A DNA stretch of 64,000 nt from Pyrenophora tritici-repentis (Eukaryota > Ascomycota > Dothideomycetes > Pleosporales > Pleosporaceae), in NCBI RefSeq assembly GCF_003171515.1, contig NC_089391.1:4092001-4156000 (forward strand). Reading direction: 5' to 3'. Positions 31,907 through 41,528 of this stretch are shown here, one piece after another. The translations under genes and the position numbers were made by a program. Below the pieces are notes generated by a model. It had not been told where the DNA came from and did not search any database. It saw only the letters and a list, made by a program, of their open reading frames with translations. Numbering within the stretch: the stretch's first letter is position 1; each line of letters begins with the position of its first letter.

Positions 31907-33745
31907 ATGATGGCCCGACTAAACGAGACGAGCAAGGATGCCCACGACCAGGGTGCTCAGAACGACACACAAACCATTCCAGCAGAGTCGCACCTTGAGT
32001 ACGGCGACTTTGAGAATGACGACGACCTCACCGAAGCGGAGAAGGCGACTATTAGACAGAAGCTCGCCACCCGCAAGAGACAGGTCACTTTTGGCCGTGG
32101 AGACGGCCAAGGCAACAGCGAGGACGAGGGCAATGACGTCAACGCCGCTGAACGCCGACGACAGTCTTGTAGACAGTCTCTTAAGAAAGCCGTTAAGCCA
32201 GCGGATAAGACTTCTATAGAACTAGGCTACGACGACGACACGGATGACATGTATCTACGTTTTTATGGCATCCACGACAACGATGAGCGCGAGATCCTCG
32301 CGGACATGAGGAACGTTGACGACTTCACCGCTTGCATCGCTGAACATGCTGAGAGTGTCTTTGGACACCTAGCAGATTTGCTTAGTCAGATAGCTGAACA
32401 AGCCGAACAGCTAGACCAAGCACATAATGAAGCCCGTGTACAACAAGAAGCAGCTGACGCCCGCGTGGAGCGCGCCCAGACGCAAGCTCGCGCTGCCGCC
32501 GCAGACGAGCTTGCCCAAGTCACCCAGAAATGCAACCGCATGATCACTACTAAGAACAGCTACGCTTCACGGCTAGCAGTGCTCGAAGACGAGCTTGCAG
32601 CCTCGCGCGAGTCAAACGTGAAGCTCTACTCCCAGATTAGCGACCTCTACAACGAGAGGAGTGTCCTGCAACAGCACGCGGGCGTCCCGACGAATGGAAA
32701 TTTATATGACACGCGCCCAGCTCAGTTCCAGTCGTCCCCTCCTCCAATGACTGCGAACCCGTTCATTGGCACTGGCACTCACGACTTGATGCTGCCTCCC
32801 CCTATGGCACATCATCAGAAAAACCGACCCCTAGCTCGGTCTGCTGTATCGGACAACCTCACTGCAACGGGTGCAAAGCTGAAGGATATTGACATCTTTC
32901 GCGGAGACAGCACCGACAAAGAGGACTACAAGTATTGGCGCCGCAGCGCCAGGAACTTCTTAAACAAAACTACTATCCACACAACTGTTCAAGATCAGCT
33001 CGACTACCTGATTGACCACTTGCGAGGACCAGCCGCTGCACAGGTGGAATATAGAGCAGCACCCGGAGCTCGTAACGCCTACGTGACAGCGGAAGAAGTC
33101 CTCACGGAACTTGATCGCATCTTTGACACGGTCGACAAGGTCACCGAAGCCAGCGCAGCGCTACACGACAGCGGCTCTGGAGGATTAAAGCAACGCGACA
33201 ATGAATCGTTTAACACCTGGGTAGCCCGCTTTACCTCTACAGTCGCACCATTGAACCTGGGCGACAACGAAATGATCCAGCACGCGATCCGACTCATGAA
33301 GTTTGGTCGTAACGCAGGTTTACAATTCCGCCATGGTGATACTTGGGAAGCGTTTGCCCAGAATTGCCGCACTCAGCAACAGCTCTCACGTCTCACCCAG
33401 AGCAGCGGAAATAATGGTACCCGAACCGGCCGCAACACGTCTAACGCTGGTGGTGGAGGTAATGGCAACGGCAACAGCAATAGCAGCGGCTCCACAACGC
33501 GTAACAACTACGGTCGCACGCGCGCGCAACTCAACGCGTTGAGTAAGCAAGGCGAGTGCTTTAAATGCGGAGGCACGGCAAATGTCAGCGGCAAGAAACA
33601 TCGTCCGACCGACGCAGACGTCCCAGCAGCCTGCAAGTCTGGCTCTATCGTGCCAGCTAGCCGCGTCCCTGCCCTCAAAGCTACATTCACCAACGCCGCC
33701 CTCCAGGCCACAGTCGTCGATGCCACCGACGAGTCGGAAAACTAG
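31907..33745 (+). CDS. gag: Gag polyprotein, element 3
   Basis: 612 residues from ATG ATG at 31907. The N-terminus is acidic. A coiled coil follows (about residues 150-250), then a Pro-rich linker and the gag core (IDIFRGDSTDKEDYKYWRRS, about 328-347), matching the core of element 1. A Gly/Asn/Ser-rich basic region (about 500-540) precedes a divergent zinc knuckle, CFKCGGTANVSGKKH followed by a distant Cys. The last codons TCG GAA AAC TAG form the slippery site. The frame is complete. Confidence 0.92.
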   Translation: MMARLNETSKDAHDQGAQNDTQTIPAESHLEYGDFENDDDLTEAEKATIRQKLATRKRQVTFGRGDGQGNSEDEGNDVNAAERRRQSCRQSLKKAVKPADKTSIELGYDDDTDDMYLRFYGIHDNDEREILADMRNVDDFTACIAEHAESVFGHLADLLSQIAEQAEQLDQAHNEARVQQEAADARVERAQTQARAAAADELAQVTQKCNRMITTKNSYASRLAVLEDELAASRESNVKLYSQISDLYNERSVLQQHAGVPTNGNLYDTRPAQFQSSPPPMTANPFIGTGTHDLMLPPPMAHHQKNRPLARSAVSDNLTATGAKLKDIDIFRGDSTDKEDYKYWRRSARNFLNKTTIHTTVQDQLDYLIDHLRGPAAAQVEYRAAPGARNAYVTAEEVLTELDRIFDTVDKVTEASAALHDSGSGGLKQRDNESFNTWVARFTSTVAPLNLGDNEMIQHAIRLMKFGRNAGLQFRHGDTWEAFAQNCRTQQQLSRLTQSSGNNGTRTGRNTSNAGGGGNGNGNSNSSGSTTRNNYGRTRAQLNALSKQGECFKCGGTANVSGKKHRPTDADVPAACKSGSIVPASRVPALKATFTNAALQATVVDATDESEN

Positions 33746-33775
33746 CCGTCCCCGGCGAAAGACGCCCCCGGGGAC
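33736..33775 (+). promoter_or_regulatory. -1 ribosomal frameshift module, element 3
   Basis: GGAAAAC (33736-33742), spacer TAGCC, stem GTCCCCGG (33748-33755), 12-nt loop CGAAAGACGCCC, stem CCGGGGAC (33768-33775). The pol frame is -1 to gag and open through this region. Inner loop bases GGCG/CGCC could extend the pairing. Confidence 0.78.
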
Positions 33776-36700
33776 CGCACCAAAATGGTCCACAGATACA
33801 GTTACAGTCACAGTCAAAGCCACAACTACCAGTCCAACCCTTGTTAGCGATACCCCCTATTGTTTCACCGACCCTTGATACCCAAACTACCCCGCTCACC
33901 GGAGCTACACCTAGCACTTTACGCGTTTGTTTACAAGAATTGGAGGACTGGACGCCTCCCCAGGCTATAGAGGACAGACACGTTGTCTTGAGCGCGAACA
34001 CTATGGTCAAAGGCAAGCAGCTTGTCCAAGGCCAGGAGTTCGTTTTCAAGTGCAAGGTCGCCACTTCGAATAGCTATATTGATACGGAAGCTTTGACTGA
34101 CTCTGGTGCTACTGGAAACTGTATCTCCACACTATTTGCGCAACGACATAACCTGCCGACGTTTCGGCTTAAACAACCTTTGCAACTACGACTTGGCGAC
34201 GGCAATTTCGCCATGGCGCCTATCACACACGGCGTCCTAGCCCCCATCTCCCACGCTGAACACGTTAGCGAGGAACTCTTCTACAGTGTACCTATGACGA
34301 CTTACGACTTTATTTTCGGCACTTCATGGCTAGAAGAGCATAATCCACACATCGACTGGAGGGAAAAAACTATGCGTTTCAACAGCGAGCATTGCTACGC
34401 CAACTGCCTACACAAAGGCGAGCAAGTCACTGTTCGCAGCAGTCGACACCGACGGGCCGCAGCAAAAGCCAAAGAACGGAACCCGACCTACGCGAACATG
34501 GACATACACCATGTGTCAGGTGAGGCCGCTGCCGCACTGGCATCACGACCAGAGAACGGTACTATCTGGCTGTACCCACATGATTTTGAACAACTCGACA
34601 AAGATGACAGCGATGACGCCGACGAGAGAGCCCAGGCTAGCCGCGTCTTCGCCTCACTATTTGCCATGGACATGAACGCCCTATCTCAGGAAGACATTGA
34701 TAAGTTCCACCAGAAGCTGAACTCGCCCGCTAAAACTCGCGACGAGGTCCTAGACAAGTTGCCCGAATGGCTCCACGATCTCGCCCACCGATTTAATCCT
34801 GATCCCGCCACGACAGACTTGCCCGCTCGACGAGGCGCGGTCGACCACAGCATTGACATTATCCCCGGATCAAAACACCCAAACGCTAAGATGTACGGCA
34901 TAAGTAAGGACGAAGGCCTTGCCGTTAAAGCTTATGTTGAGGACATGAGAGGACGCGGTGAGATCCGTGAAAGCAAGTCAGACTTCGCTTCGCCTGTGCT
35001 CGTCGTCCGCAAATCTGGAGGTGGACTCCGCATTTGCGTGGACTATAGAGCGCTCAATGCCGTCACTATCAAGAACAGGAACGCTCCTCCGATGATTAAA
35101 GAAACGCTCGCGCGGCTAGCTAACGTCGCCTACTTCACCGTGGTCGACGTCATCGCCGCCTTTAACAAAATCCGCATCAAGGAAGGCGACGAACATAAGA
35201 CTGCCTTCCTAACACGGTATGGCCTATTCGAATACTTAGTGATGCCTTTCGGACTCTGCAACGCACCAGGTACCTTTCAGGCCTACATTAACGAGGTTTT
35301 ACGCGATTACCTTGACGAGTTCTGCTCTGCATACCTCGACGACGTCCTAATCTACAGCGCGTCTTTGGCAGAGCATAAGGTTCATGTCCGCAAGGTTATC
35401 GAGAGTCTAGGTGAGGCCGGACTTCATCTAGACATTGACAAGTCCGAGTTTGCCGTCCAAGAGGTGAGATACCTGGGCCTCATTCTTACAACTGAAGGCA
35501 TCAAAATGGACCCCGCCAAGGTTAAGTCAGTGCTCGACTGGGGCACCCCAACAACATTGAAAGAGTTGCAAGCATTCCTAGGTTTCGCAAATTTCTACCG
35601 AAGGTTTATTGTTGCCTTCTCTTATATCGCGCGGCCGCTCACGGATCTTACCCGCGGGACAAACGGCGACGTCAAGCTGAACTTTCCTATCGCCCAAGGA
35701 TCTGCTGCCCACGACGCATTCGAAAAGCTTAAGAAAGCATTTACCATCGCCCCGGTCCTCGCGCACTTCAACCCCGCGCTTGAGACCTGGGTCGAAACAG
35801 ACTCCTCCGACACCGTCACAGCAGCCGTGCTGTCCCAAGTCCAGACTGACGGAGTGCTAAAACCAGTCGCTTTTATCTCCACAAAGATGTCACCAGCTGA
35901 GTGCAACTATGCCATCTACGACAAGGAGCTTATGGCCATCGTCCGCGCCTTTGAGGAATGGAGACCAGAGCTGGCCGGCACCTCGGACCCGGTGAAGGTC
36001 ATCTCAGACCATGCCACCTTACAGACCTTTATGGTCAACAAAGCACTCAACAGGCGTCAAGCAAGATGGGCTGAGTTTCTGAGCGAATTCAACTTTAAGA
36101 TCACTTACCGACCAGGCAGACTAGGCAGCAAACCCGACGCCTTGACGAGACGCCCCGGCGACACACCCACGAACCCAAACGATCCACGGATCATACATCA
36201 GACCCAGACGATCCTCGGCCCCGACCGCGTCGACGACGTCATCAAACGAGACACGCACACACACAACGACGCCCGACAAGCAATTCAACTCGCGGCGCTG
36301 TTATTCGAATACGCGGAGGAGGTACAAACGCTAGCAGGCATGCTATATCTAATGAGCGAGGAGGCGTATGGCGTCGATGATTTGGTGGATGACGACTCAA
36401 CCCCAGACGTAGCCTTGGACAGCCAGCCTAAGGGGGAGACAATTGAGATCCCTCACGCTGCTGCGCCAGCTTCCCTGGCACGGGTGCCGGGGGAGAACGC
36501 GCCTGACGATGGACTTATGACAGCGATCGTAAATGCCTACCGCGTCGATCCCACACTACAAGAAATAATACGAGCAAAGGCAGACGGCGCCCGTCACCTT
36601 CCCCACACTGTCGCCATACAAATGAAGCTGAAGCTAGAGCTACAGGACTGCGAAATCCGCAACAGTCTGGTTTACTTCCGCGGCAGACTCTTCATCCCCT

Positions 36701-38283
36701 ACGACGACGATCTTCGCAAAGACATCGTCCGTCGGTTCCACGACACCGCCACGGCGGGCCACGGCGGCAAGCGCTCTACCTACTACCTAGTTAGCCAACA
36801 GTACTACTGGCCGCTCATGACAGACACAGTCGCTCAGTATACCCGGAGTTGTGTAGTTTGCCGACGCGCAAAGCCATACAGAGACCGCAAGCAGGGACTG
36901 CTGCACCCGCTCCCCGTACCGAAACGATTCTGGACTGACATTTCAGTCGACTTCATCACACCCCTGCCAGACTGTACTAGATTCGGACGCACCTACTCTC
37001 ATGTCATGGTCGTGATTGACCGGCTAAGCAAGTCGCAACGGTTTATCGCCCTAGACAGCCTTGAAGTTGATGCTGTTGTCCGAGCATTTGTCGATTACGT
37101 CTGGAGAGAGGAAGGTTTCCCTACTACAATTGTGTCTGACCGAGGGTCACAGTTCGTCTCTCATTTCTGGAAGGAGCTGTGTCATCGACTGGGTGTTACA
37201 CCAAAGCTCTCTACAGCTTACCACCCAGAAACAGACGGCCAGACTGAAGTCGCCAACGCCGGACTAAAGTGTTACCTGCGTGCTTACACGAACTATATGC
37301 AAAACGACTGGGTAGACTGGCTGCCACTAGCCCAGCTCGCCATCAATAACAGAGAAAACGTGTCCTCTGGCGTCGCACCCGCGCTTGCCACCAAGGGCTA
37401 CCTACCTCGCATGGGATCGGAACTAGTCACCGAAGACTCGCCCATTACCGACGCCCGTTCACGCGCAGAACAGTTGCTCCGCGAAGACGCCCGAGGCACG
37501 GTGAAAAGGATGGCCGACGTTATCCGTTTCATGCAAGAAAATCTTCGCTGGTCCCAAAACAAGATGGAACACTACGCCAACCAGCACAGACAGCCCGCTC
37601 CAGACTACCGCGTCGGTGACAAAGTCTATATTGATGCCCGCAATATCCCTACGATGCGCCCGAGCCGCGGTCTCAGCGCAAAGAACCTTGGCCCATACAA
37701 AGTGCGAGCTTTGCCCAACCGATATGCAGTCGAGCTCGCACTACCAGACTGCTACAAACAAGTCCATCCAGTGTTCCACCCATGGTTACTACACCTGGAC
37801 GCCGATCAAACAGCTCGCCCAAGTGAGGGCGTCATCGCTGAGAAACACCCTGACGGAGAGCACGACTACTACGTAGACATGGTCGTCGACTGTCGCATAG
37901 ATAAACGACGCAAGGACACCCTCACAAACAAGAAAGGCATGCTCCAGTATAAGGTTAAGTACACCAACTCCCCAGACTGGAATGCCTCGCCCGCATGGCA
38001 AGACTATACAGACCTGTGGGGCGCAGAGGAAGCGGTTGAAGACTTTCACCGTCTCTATCCCGACAAGCCCCCACCTCACGAACTGTATCGAGACCTAGCG
38101 TTGTATCTCAACCTAGTCGCCGCATATTCACTTGGTCGCGATGATGTTGAAGTTGTTAGCGTACTAGACAGTTGTGAGCTTGCCCTATCACCTTCGCATT
38201 CACTGATGGCACAGCTTGGACCTGGGAAGGTGGCACAACTCAGGACGTCTGTCTCCAAGCAGAAGCAAGGACCCGAAGGATGA
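33738..38283 (+). CDS. pol: Pol polyprotein, element 3, intact
   Basis: The pol frame is open from the frameshift site to the stop at 38281-38283, with more than 1,500 residues after the slip. Order: retropepsin (ALTDSGATGN), a spacer, RT (KKSGGGLRICVDYRALN in its conserved form, SAYLDDVLIYS), RNase H (ETDSSD, YDKELMAIVRAFEEW), integrase with His/Cys finger (GHGGKRSTYY ... CVVCRRAK) and DDE core (VDFIT / SDRGSQF / HPETDGQTEVAN), a GPY/F-like block (NLGPYKVRALPN) and a C-terminal chromodomain-like region (LQYKVKYTNSPDW). No catalytic residue is missing. It is expressed only as a gag-pol fusion by -1 frameshifting, because no ATG opens the frame near its start. Confidence 0.93.
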
Positions 38284-38378
38284 GACACAACATAACTGCT
38301 CGGCATCAAGCACAGCGTCATAAAATAAAAGACATTCACGGCTTGCAGGTGCAACCGTCTTCTGAAAGGGGGGGGTAA

Positions 38379-38545
38379 TGTTACGGATCCATAGACTCGC
38401 TCGGCCCATGGCCCCCATATCGATAAGATCCTTATCTTATCGGACTAGCGCCTTGGCGCCCACAGCATAAGTTCGGGCTCACAACGTAGATAGCTCGATA
38501 GCTTGTATCTTGTCAAATCCAATCTTTCTTGATCGATCCCTCACA
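38379..38545 (+). repeat. 3' LTR of element 3
   Basis: 167 bp, apparently identical to 31436-31602, preceded by GGGGGGGGTAA. Confidence 0.95.
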
Positions 38546-38865
38546 CTAAGAAGACACTTCAAATTCTTAAAAATATAAACTTTAGCAAAGTCATATTCTC
38601 TAGCGAGTCTTCTATACAGCATGGGTATAGTGCTAGGCAAGAATACGTTAGAAAGAGAAGAAATAAGCGACTTAGAAAGGAACAGGTCCAAACAACCAAT
38701 TTAAGTGAGTTTAAAAAAAATCTAAATAAGCTAAAATATTCTTTAAAAAATGTTGTATTTTTCCAGGAGTTAAGTACATTTTTATCTAGCTTACTAATAG
38801 AGATATAGCCCACGATATCTCGATAGGTGGAAGATCTAAGTTACACATAACTAGATCTCTACAGG

Positions 38866-39081
38866 TGTCAGATATTCACTCTCGTCTGGAATACTGATGA
38901 AATAGGTAAAAATGGTGATAATATTGATTATTGATTGTGTGTTGGTTCTGTCTACGGTTGTGGGCACACCAGGGGGGTGCCAAGCCTTCCTGTGATCCGA
39001 TTGGCTCTCTCAGATGCCTGGTCGCGCTAGTCTAACCCAGCGTCTGTACGCTCTCATCTTCAACAGTGCTATTATCTGACA
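38866..39081. mobile_element. Solo LTR in the Tc1/mariner element
   Basis: A 216-bp segment with inverted ends TGTCAGATA/TATCTGACA, flanked by a perfect 5-bp duplication ACAGG (38861-38865 and 39082-39086). It has no internal coding region. It is the product expected from LTR-LTR recombination of a complete element. The family is unknown and it is unlike the other LTRs here. Confidence 0.8.
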
Positions 39082-39899
39082 ACAGGACTCTAGAACATTT
39101 ACAAATACAAGTTACATACGAGAAGTACTTGTGCCTATTATCAAATCTCTATTTAAAAGAGGTAAGTAAGAAGTCTTTCTTTTTTACTTTAAAAGACTAT
39201 ATCTTTTTAATTTCTTGATATTTTTTGAAATTTTCTTTTTATTCCTTAAGTTAAGAATTAATTCTATTTAGGTTGGAAATTTTAGCAGGATAACGCCAAG
39301 ATCCATCAAACGCCAGCAGTTATCTCTTGGTTCTCTAGGAATAGAGTTCCTCTTTTTAAGCATCCTGCCTATAGCCTAGATCTAAATCCTATAGAAAACG
39401 TTTGGAGCTTACTTAAGAATAAGCTAGTAAAAAGACCTAGTGCCTCTTTAGGCGTAGGTAAGAGTACTAAGGCAGTAGAATTGTTTAAACCAGTAATTCT
39501 AGAAGAGTGGGAGCAATTACCGCAAGAGGTAATAGATAACTGTATTAGGTCTTTACCTAGGCGTTATCTAGCAGTAAAAGCAGCTAGAGGTTGGTATGCT
39601 AGGTACTAGTAACTAGCTTTGGCTACTTTAATATAAAAAAAGCTTTAAAAACTTCTTTTTAGCCTTACTCTTGCAAACACAAGTAGAATAACTTCTAATT
39701 TGAACATTATATAGATCTATACGTACTTAATAGCATATAAGAGTTTTAGCTAAAACGATACTGTAGATAAAAAGTTATACTTAGATTTGTAGCTTACTTT
39801 TTTCTACTCTTAAACACTACTAGAGTTACGCAGACGTAAGCTTACTTAGAATCCTTTTTAGTAACTTATCTTAAAGACAATGCTCTTAGCTTTCTAGAG

Positions 39900-39996
39900 A
39901 ACTAAAAATTATTAGTCTAGCTAGTCTAGTTCTTTAGATATAGAGCTTAGAAAAAGGTAAATTTTAAAAAGTCTCTTTCTTTTTGTCACCCGACTG
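39900..39996 (-). repeat. Right terminal inverted repeat of the Tc1/mariner element
   Basis: Reverse complement of the left end, ending CCCGACTG before TA at 39997-39998. Confidence 0.85.
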
Positions 39997-39998
39997 TA

Positions 39999-41258
39999 AT
40001 TAAAGTAATTAATAGCTATTTAGTTAAGCTAGATACCTCTCTAGGCTATTACCCTTTTTCTATATTAATAGACTCTACCTCGCTAGCTTAGACCTATTAC
40101 TAAGCTAAGAATAAGATAACTACTAACCTCTACTACTATAAGTTAACGGTAAAAAGGAATAGGTTATAGAAGAAATTCTAAGCGAGCTACGTAAACGTAG
40201 AAGGCGTAGGTAGAAACTATATCCTAAGGTAAAGTAGAAAGGATACTACTAACTAACAATTAAACTAGCAAATACTCTAGGTAATATAGTAGCTTTAGAT
40301 CGCTAGGAGACCTACACGAGAGACCTTTAGGACGAAGAGGGGCGCTTACTAGAAAAGTTCCTCCAAGACACCCCCTAAGGGAGAGGAGGAGAGGGGTATT
40401 GTAATAGGCTAGAGCCTAGTTAGTAAATCCTTAATAATATCTTAGTCCGAACAACGCTTAGACCATCCGCACAGTCTATAGGTAGAAGGTTATTCTAAGC
40501 CGCTCTCCAAATAACCTTTAGCACGAGATAGCTTGTAGTTCTCTTCCCCATCGAATACAACTCCAGTATACCTGTGCGATTGCTCCCTGAGCGTAGCCCC
40601 TTACAAGTAATGGCATAACCTAAGGGTGATAGCAGGCCTTAGCTGTAATAGCACAGAACAAAGGCAACAAGTATATAGTTGTAGAGGACTCCCTTGATAC
40701 ACTCGTTGTAGTCAACTCTCTTGTAAGTTCTTTTTATGCCTAGATTAATACTTAGTTATTCTATCGTTTATATAGGATTAGATTGTCATTACCAAATCCC
40801 TAATTGTAAAGGCACTAGTACACTGCAATAGTTAGGATGCCTCTAATAAGTGAGATTGTGTGTACAGATCTATATACAAGTACGAGGGGAACTTTATTAT
40901 TCCTCGCACGGGCCAACTGCCAGCGTGGCACGTGATTGTATGGCACGTGATCGCGTGAGGGATCGTAGGTTTGATCCATCACACTAATATCCTACATTGT
41001 CGCCAGACAAACCACGCGGAGCTTCAACGTTAGTCTCGCCTGCCTTAGTGCGGACCAGGATTAAAGCAGTATAGCCCCCTCCGTGTAACAGGTTGCACCC
41101 CACTATGGGATTATCTTCCTGTTCTTCCAGATACAGGTTGCTCGCTATCTTCTAATAAATCAGTTAGATTCATTAAAGAGTGTCTTGAAGCCTGCTCTGA
41201 AGGCTTGGATCATCGTGAATGCAAACGAATCGGGAATTCTGGACCTCTCAAAGAGCTG

Positions 41259-41260
<2 letters not shown>
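39999..41260. other. TpA-rich decayed repeat DNA
   Basis: No open frame of interest. The sequence is dense in CTA, TAG and TTA triplets, consistent with RIP-type CpA-to-TpA mutation of old repeats. Near 40955-40985 the sequence read on the minus strand (TGTGATGGATCAAACC) resembles the LTR start of element 1, so an eroded gypsy LTR may end there. Confidence 0.4.
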
Positions 41261-41300
<40 letters not shown>

Positions 41301-41301
41301 A
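41261..41301 (+). repeat. (ACT)n microsatellite
   Basis: About 13.7 perfect copies of ACT. Confidence 0.95.
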
Positions 41302-41452
41302 GTGTATTTTTCAGCCCGAACTAACCTTAAAATAAGAATGTAGGCTATCCTATTCTAGCTACGCTATTACTATATATATATAAGAGAAAAAGGTCACCTC
41401 ACTAAAAAAATATTCCTTTCTTTTTACCCCGCTAGCTTAACTGTACGGGCAA

Positions 41453-41527
41453 GAGGACAGTAGGATTCGAACTCACTCTCTGGAATCAACCAGAGCGGCC
41501 AGGTGTACGCCCACTACACTATGCCCC
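41453..41527 (-). other. tRNA-like relic (75 nt)
   Basis: On the minus strand the segment has a box A-like TAGTGTAGTGG and a box B-like GAGTTCGAATCC at tRNA spacing, a 3-bp D stem and a CTCTGG/CCAGAG hairpin. The acceptor ends do not pair well and the T stem (GTGAG/CCTAC) is mismatched by one G-to-A and one C-to-T change. I read it as a mutated tRNA gene or a tRNA-derived SINE head, not a functional tRNA. Confidence 0.35.
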
Positions 41528-41528
41528 C

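Larger units (their letters stand above)
31436..38545 (+). mobile_element. Ty3/gypsy retrotransposon, element 3, structurally intact
   Basis: A 7,110-bp element with apparently identical 167-bp LTRs (TGTTACGG...CCCTCACA) and a perfect target duplication CTAAG (31431-31435 and 38546-38550). It lies inside the Tc1/mariner transposase. It has a self-complementary primer site, an open gag, the conserved frameshift module, an uninterrupted pol and a G8 polypurine tract (about 38368-38375). Every feature needed for transposition appears present, so it is the best candidate in the window for a recently or currently active copy. It is a relative of elements 1 and 4. Confidence 0.95.
29296..39609 (+). 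pseudogene. Tc1/mariner transposase, fragmented by insertions
   Basis: Native pieces are 29296-29405, 31148-31435, 38551-38865 and 39087-39609. The first starts ATG (MSRELSKFEKEVY) and meets a TAG. The second carries the DNA-binding part (YNTLQRIKKKK and GRPTKVSKRT). The third has the catalytic-strand region (NFSKVIFSSESSIQHGYS), in which the expected catalytic Asp is Ser. The last has DNAKIHQTP and the C-terminal catalytic block (LDLNPIENVWSLLKNK) and ends at TAG 39607-39609. GT...AG introns at about 38704-38766 and 39161-39270 may be genuine. Stops and replaced catalytic residues mean it is dead even without the insertions. Confidence 0.75.
22123..39996 (+). mobile_element. Tc1/mariner DNA transposon, decayed, enlarged by nested insertions
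   Basis: The ends are inverted repeats starting CAGTCGGGTGACAAAAAG, each flanked by TA (22121-22122 and 39997-39998), the Tc1/mariner target duplication. Subtracting element 2, the copia-type element, element 3, the solo LTR and one copy of each target duplication leaves 2,078 bp, a normal Tc1 length. The remaining segments encode transposase fragments on the plus strand (see the pseudogene entry). The native segments are A+T-rich with many TAG/TAA codons, as left by repeat-induced point mutation; the inserted elements are not. It therefore predates them and served as their landing site. Confidence 0.85.

Noticed and set aside
33386..33823. 145-codon minus-strand frame opposite the gag end of element 3
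   Set aside because: It lacks any motif and overlaps the frameshift module. Unlike the accessory ORF in element 2 there is no zinc-cluster pattern.
40859..40985. Degenerate gypsy solo LTR
   Set aside because: The end near 40985 resembles an LTR start, but the other boundary and a target duplication could not be defined.
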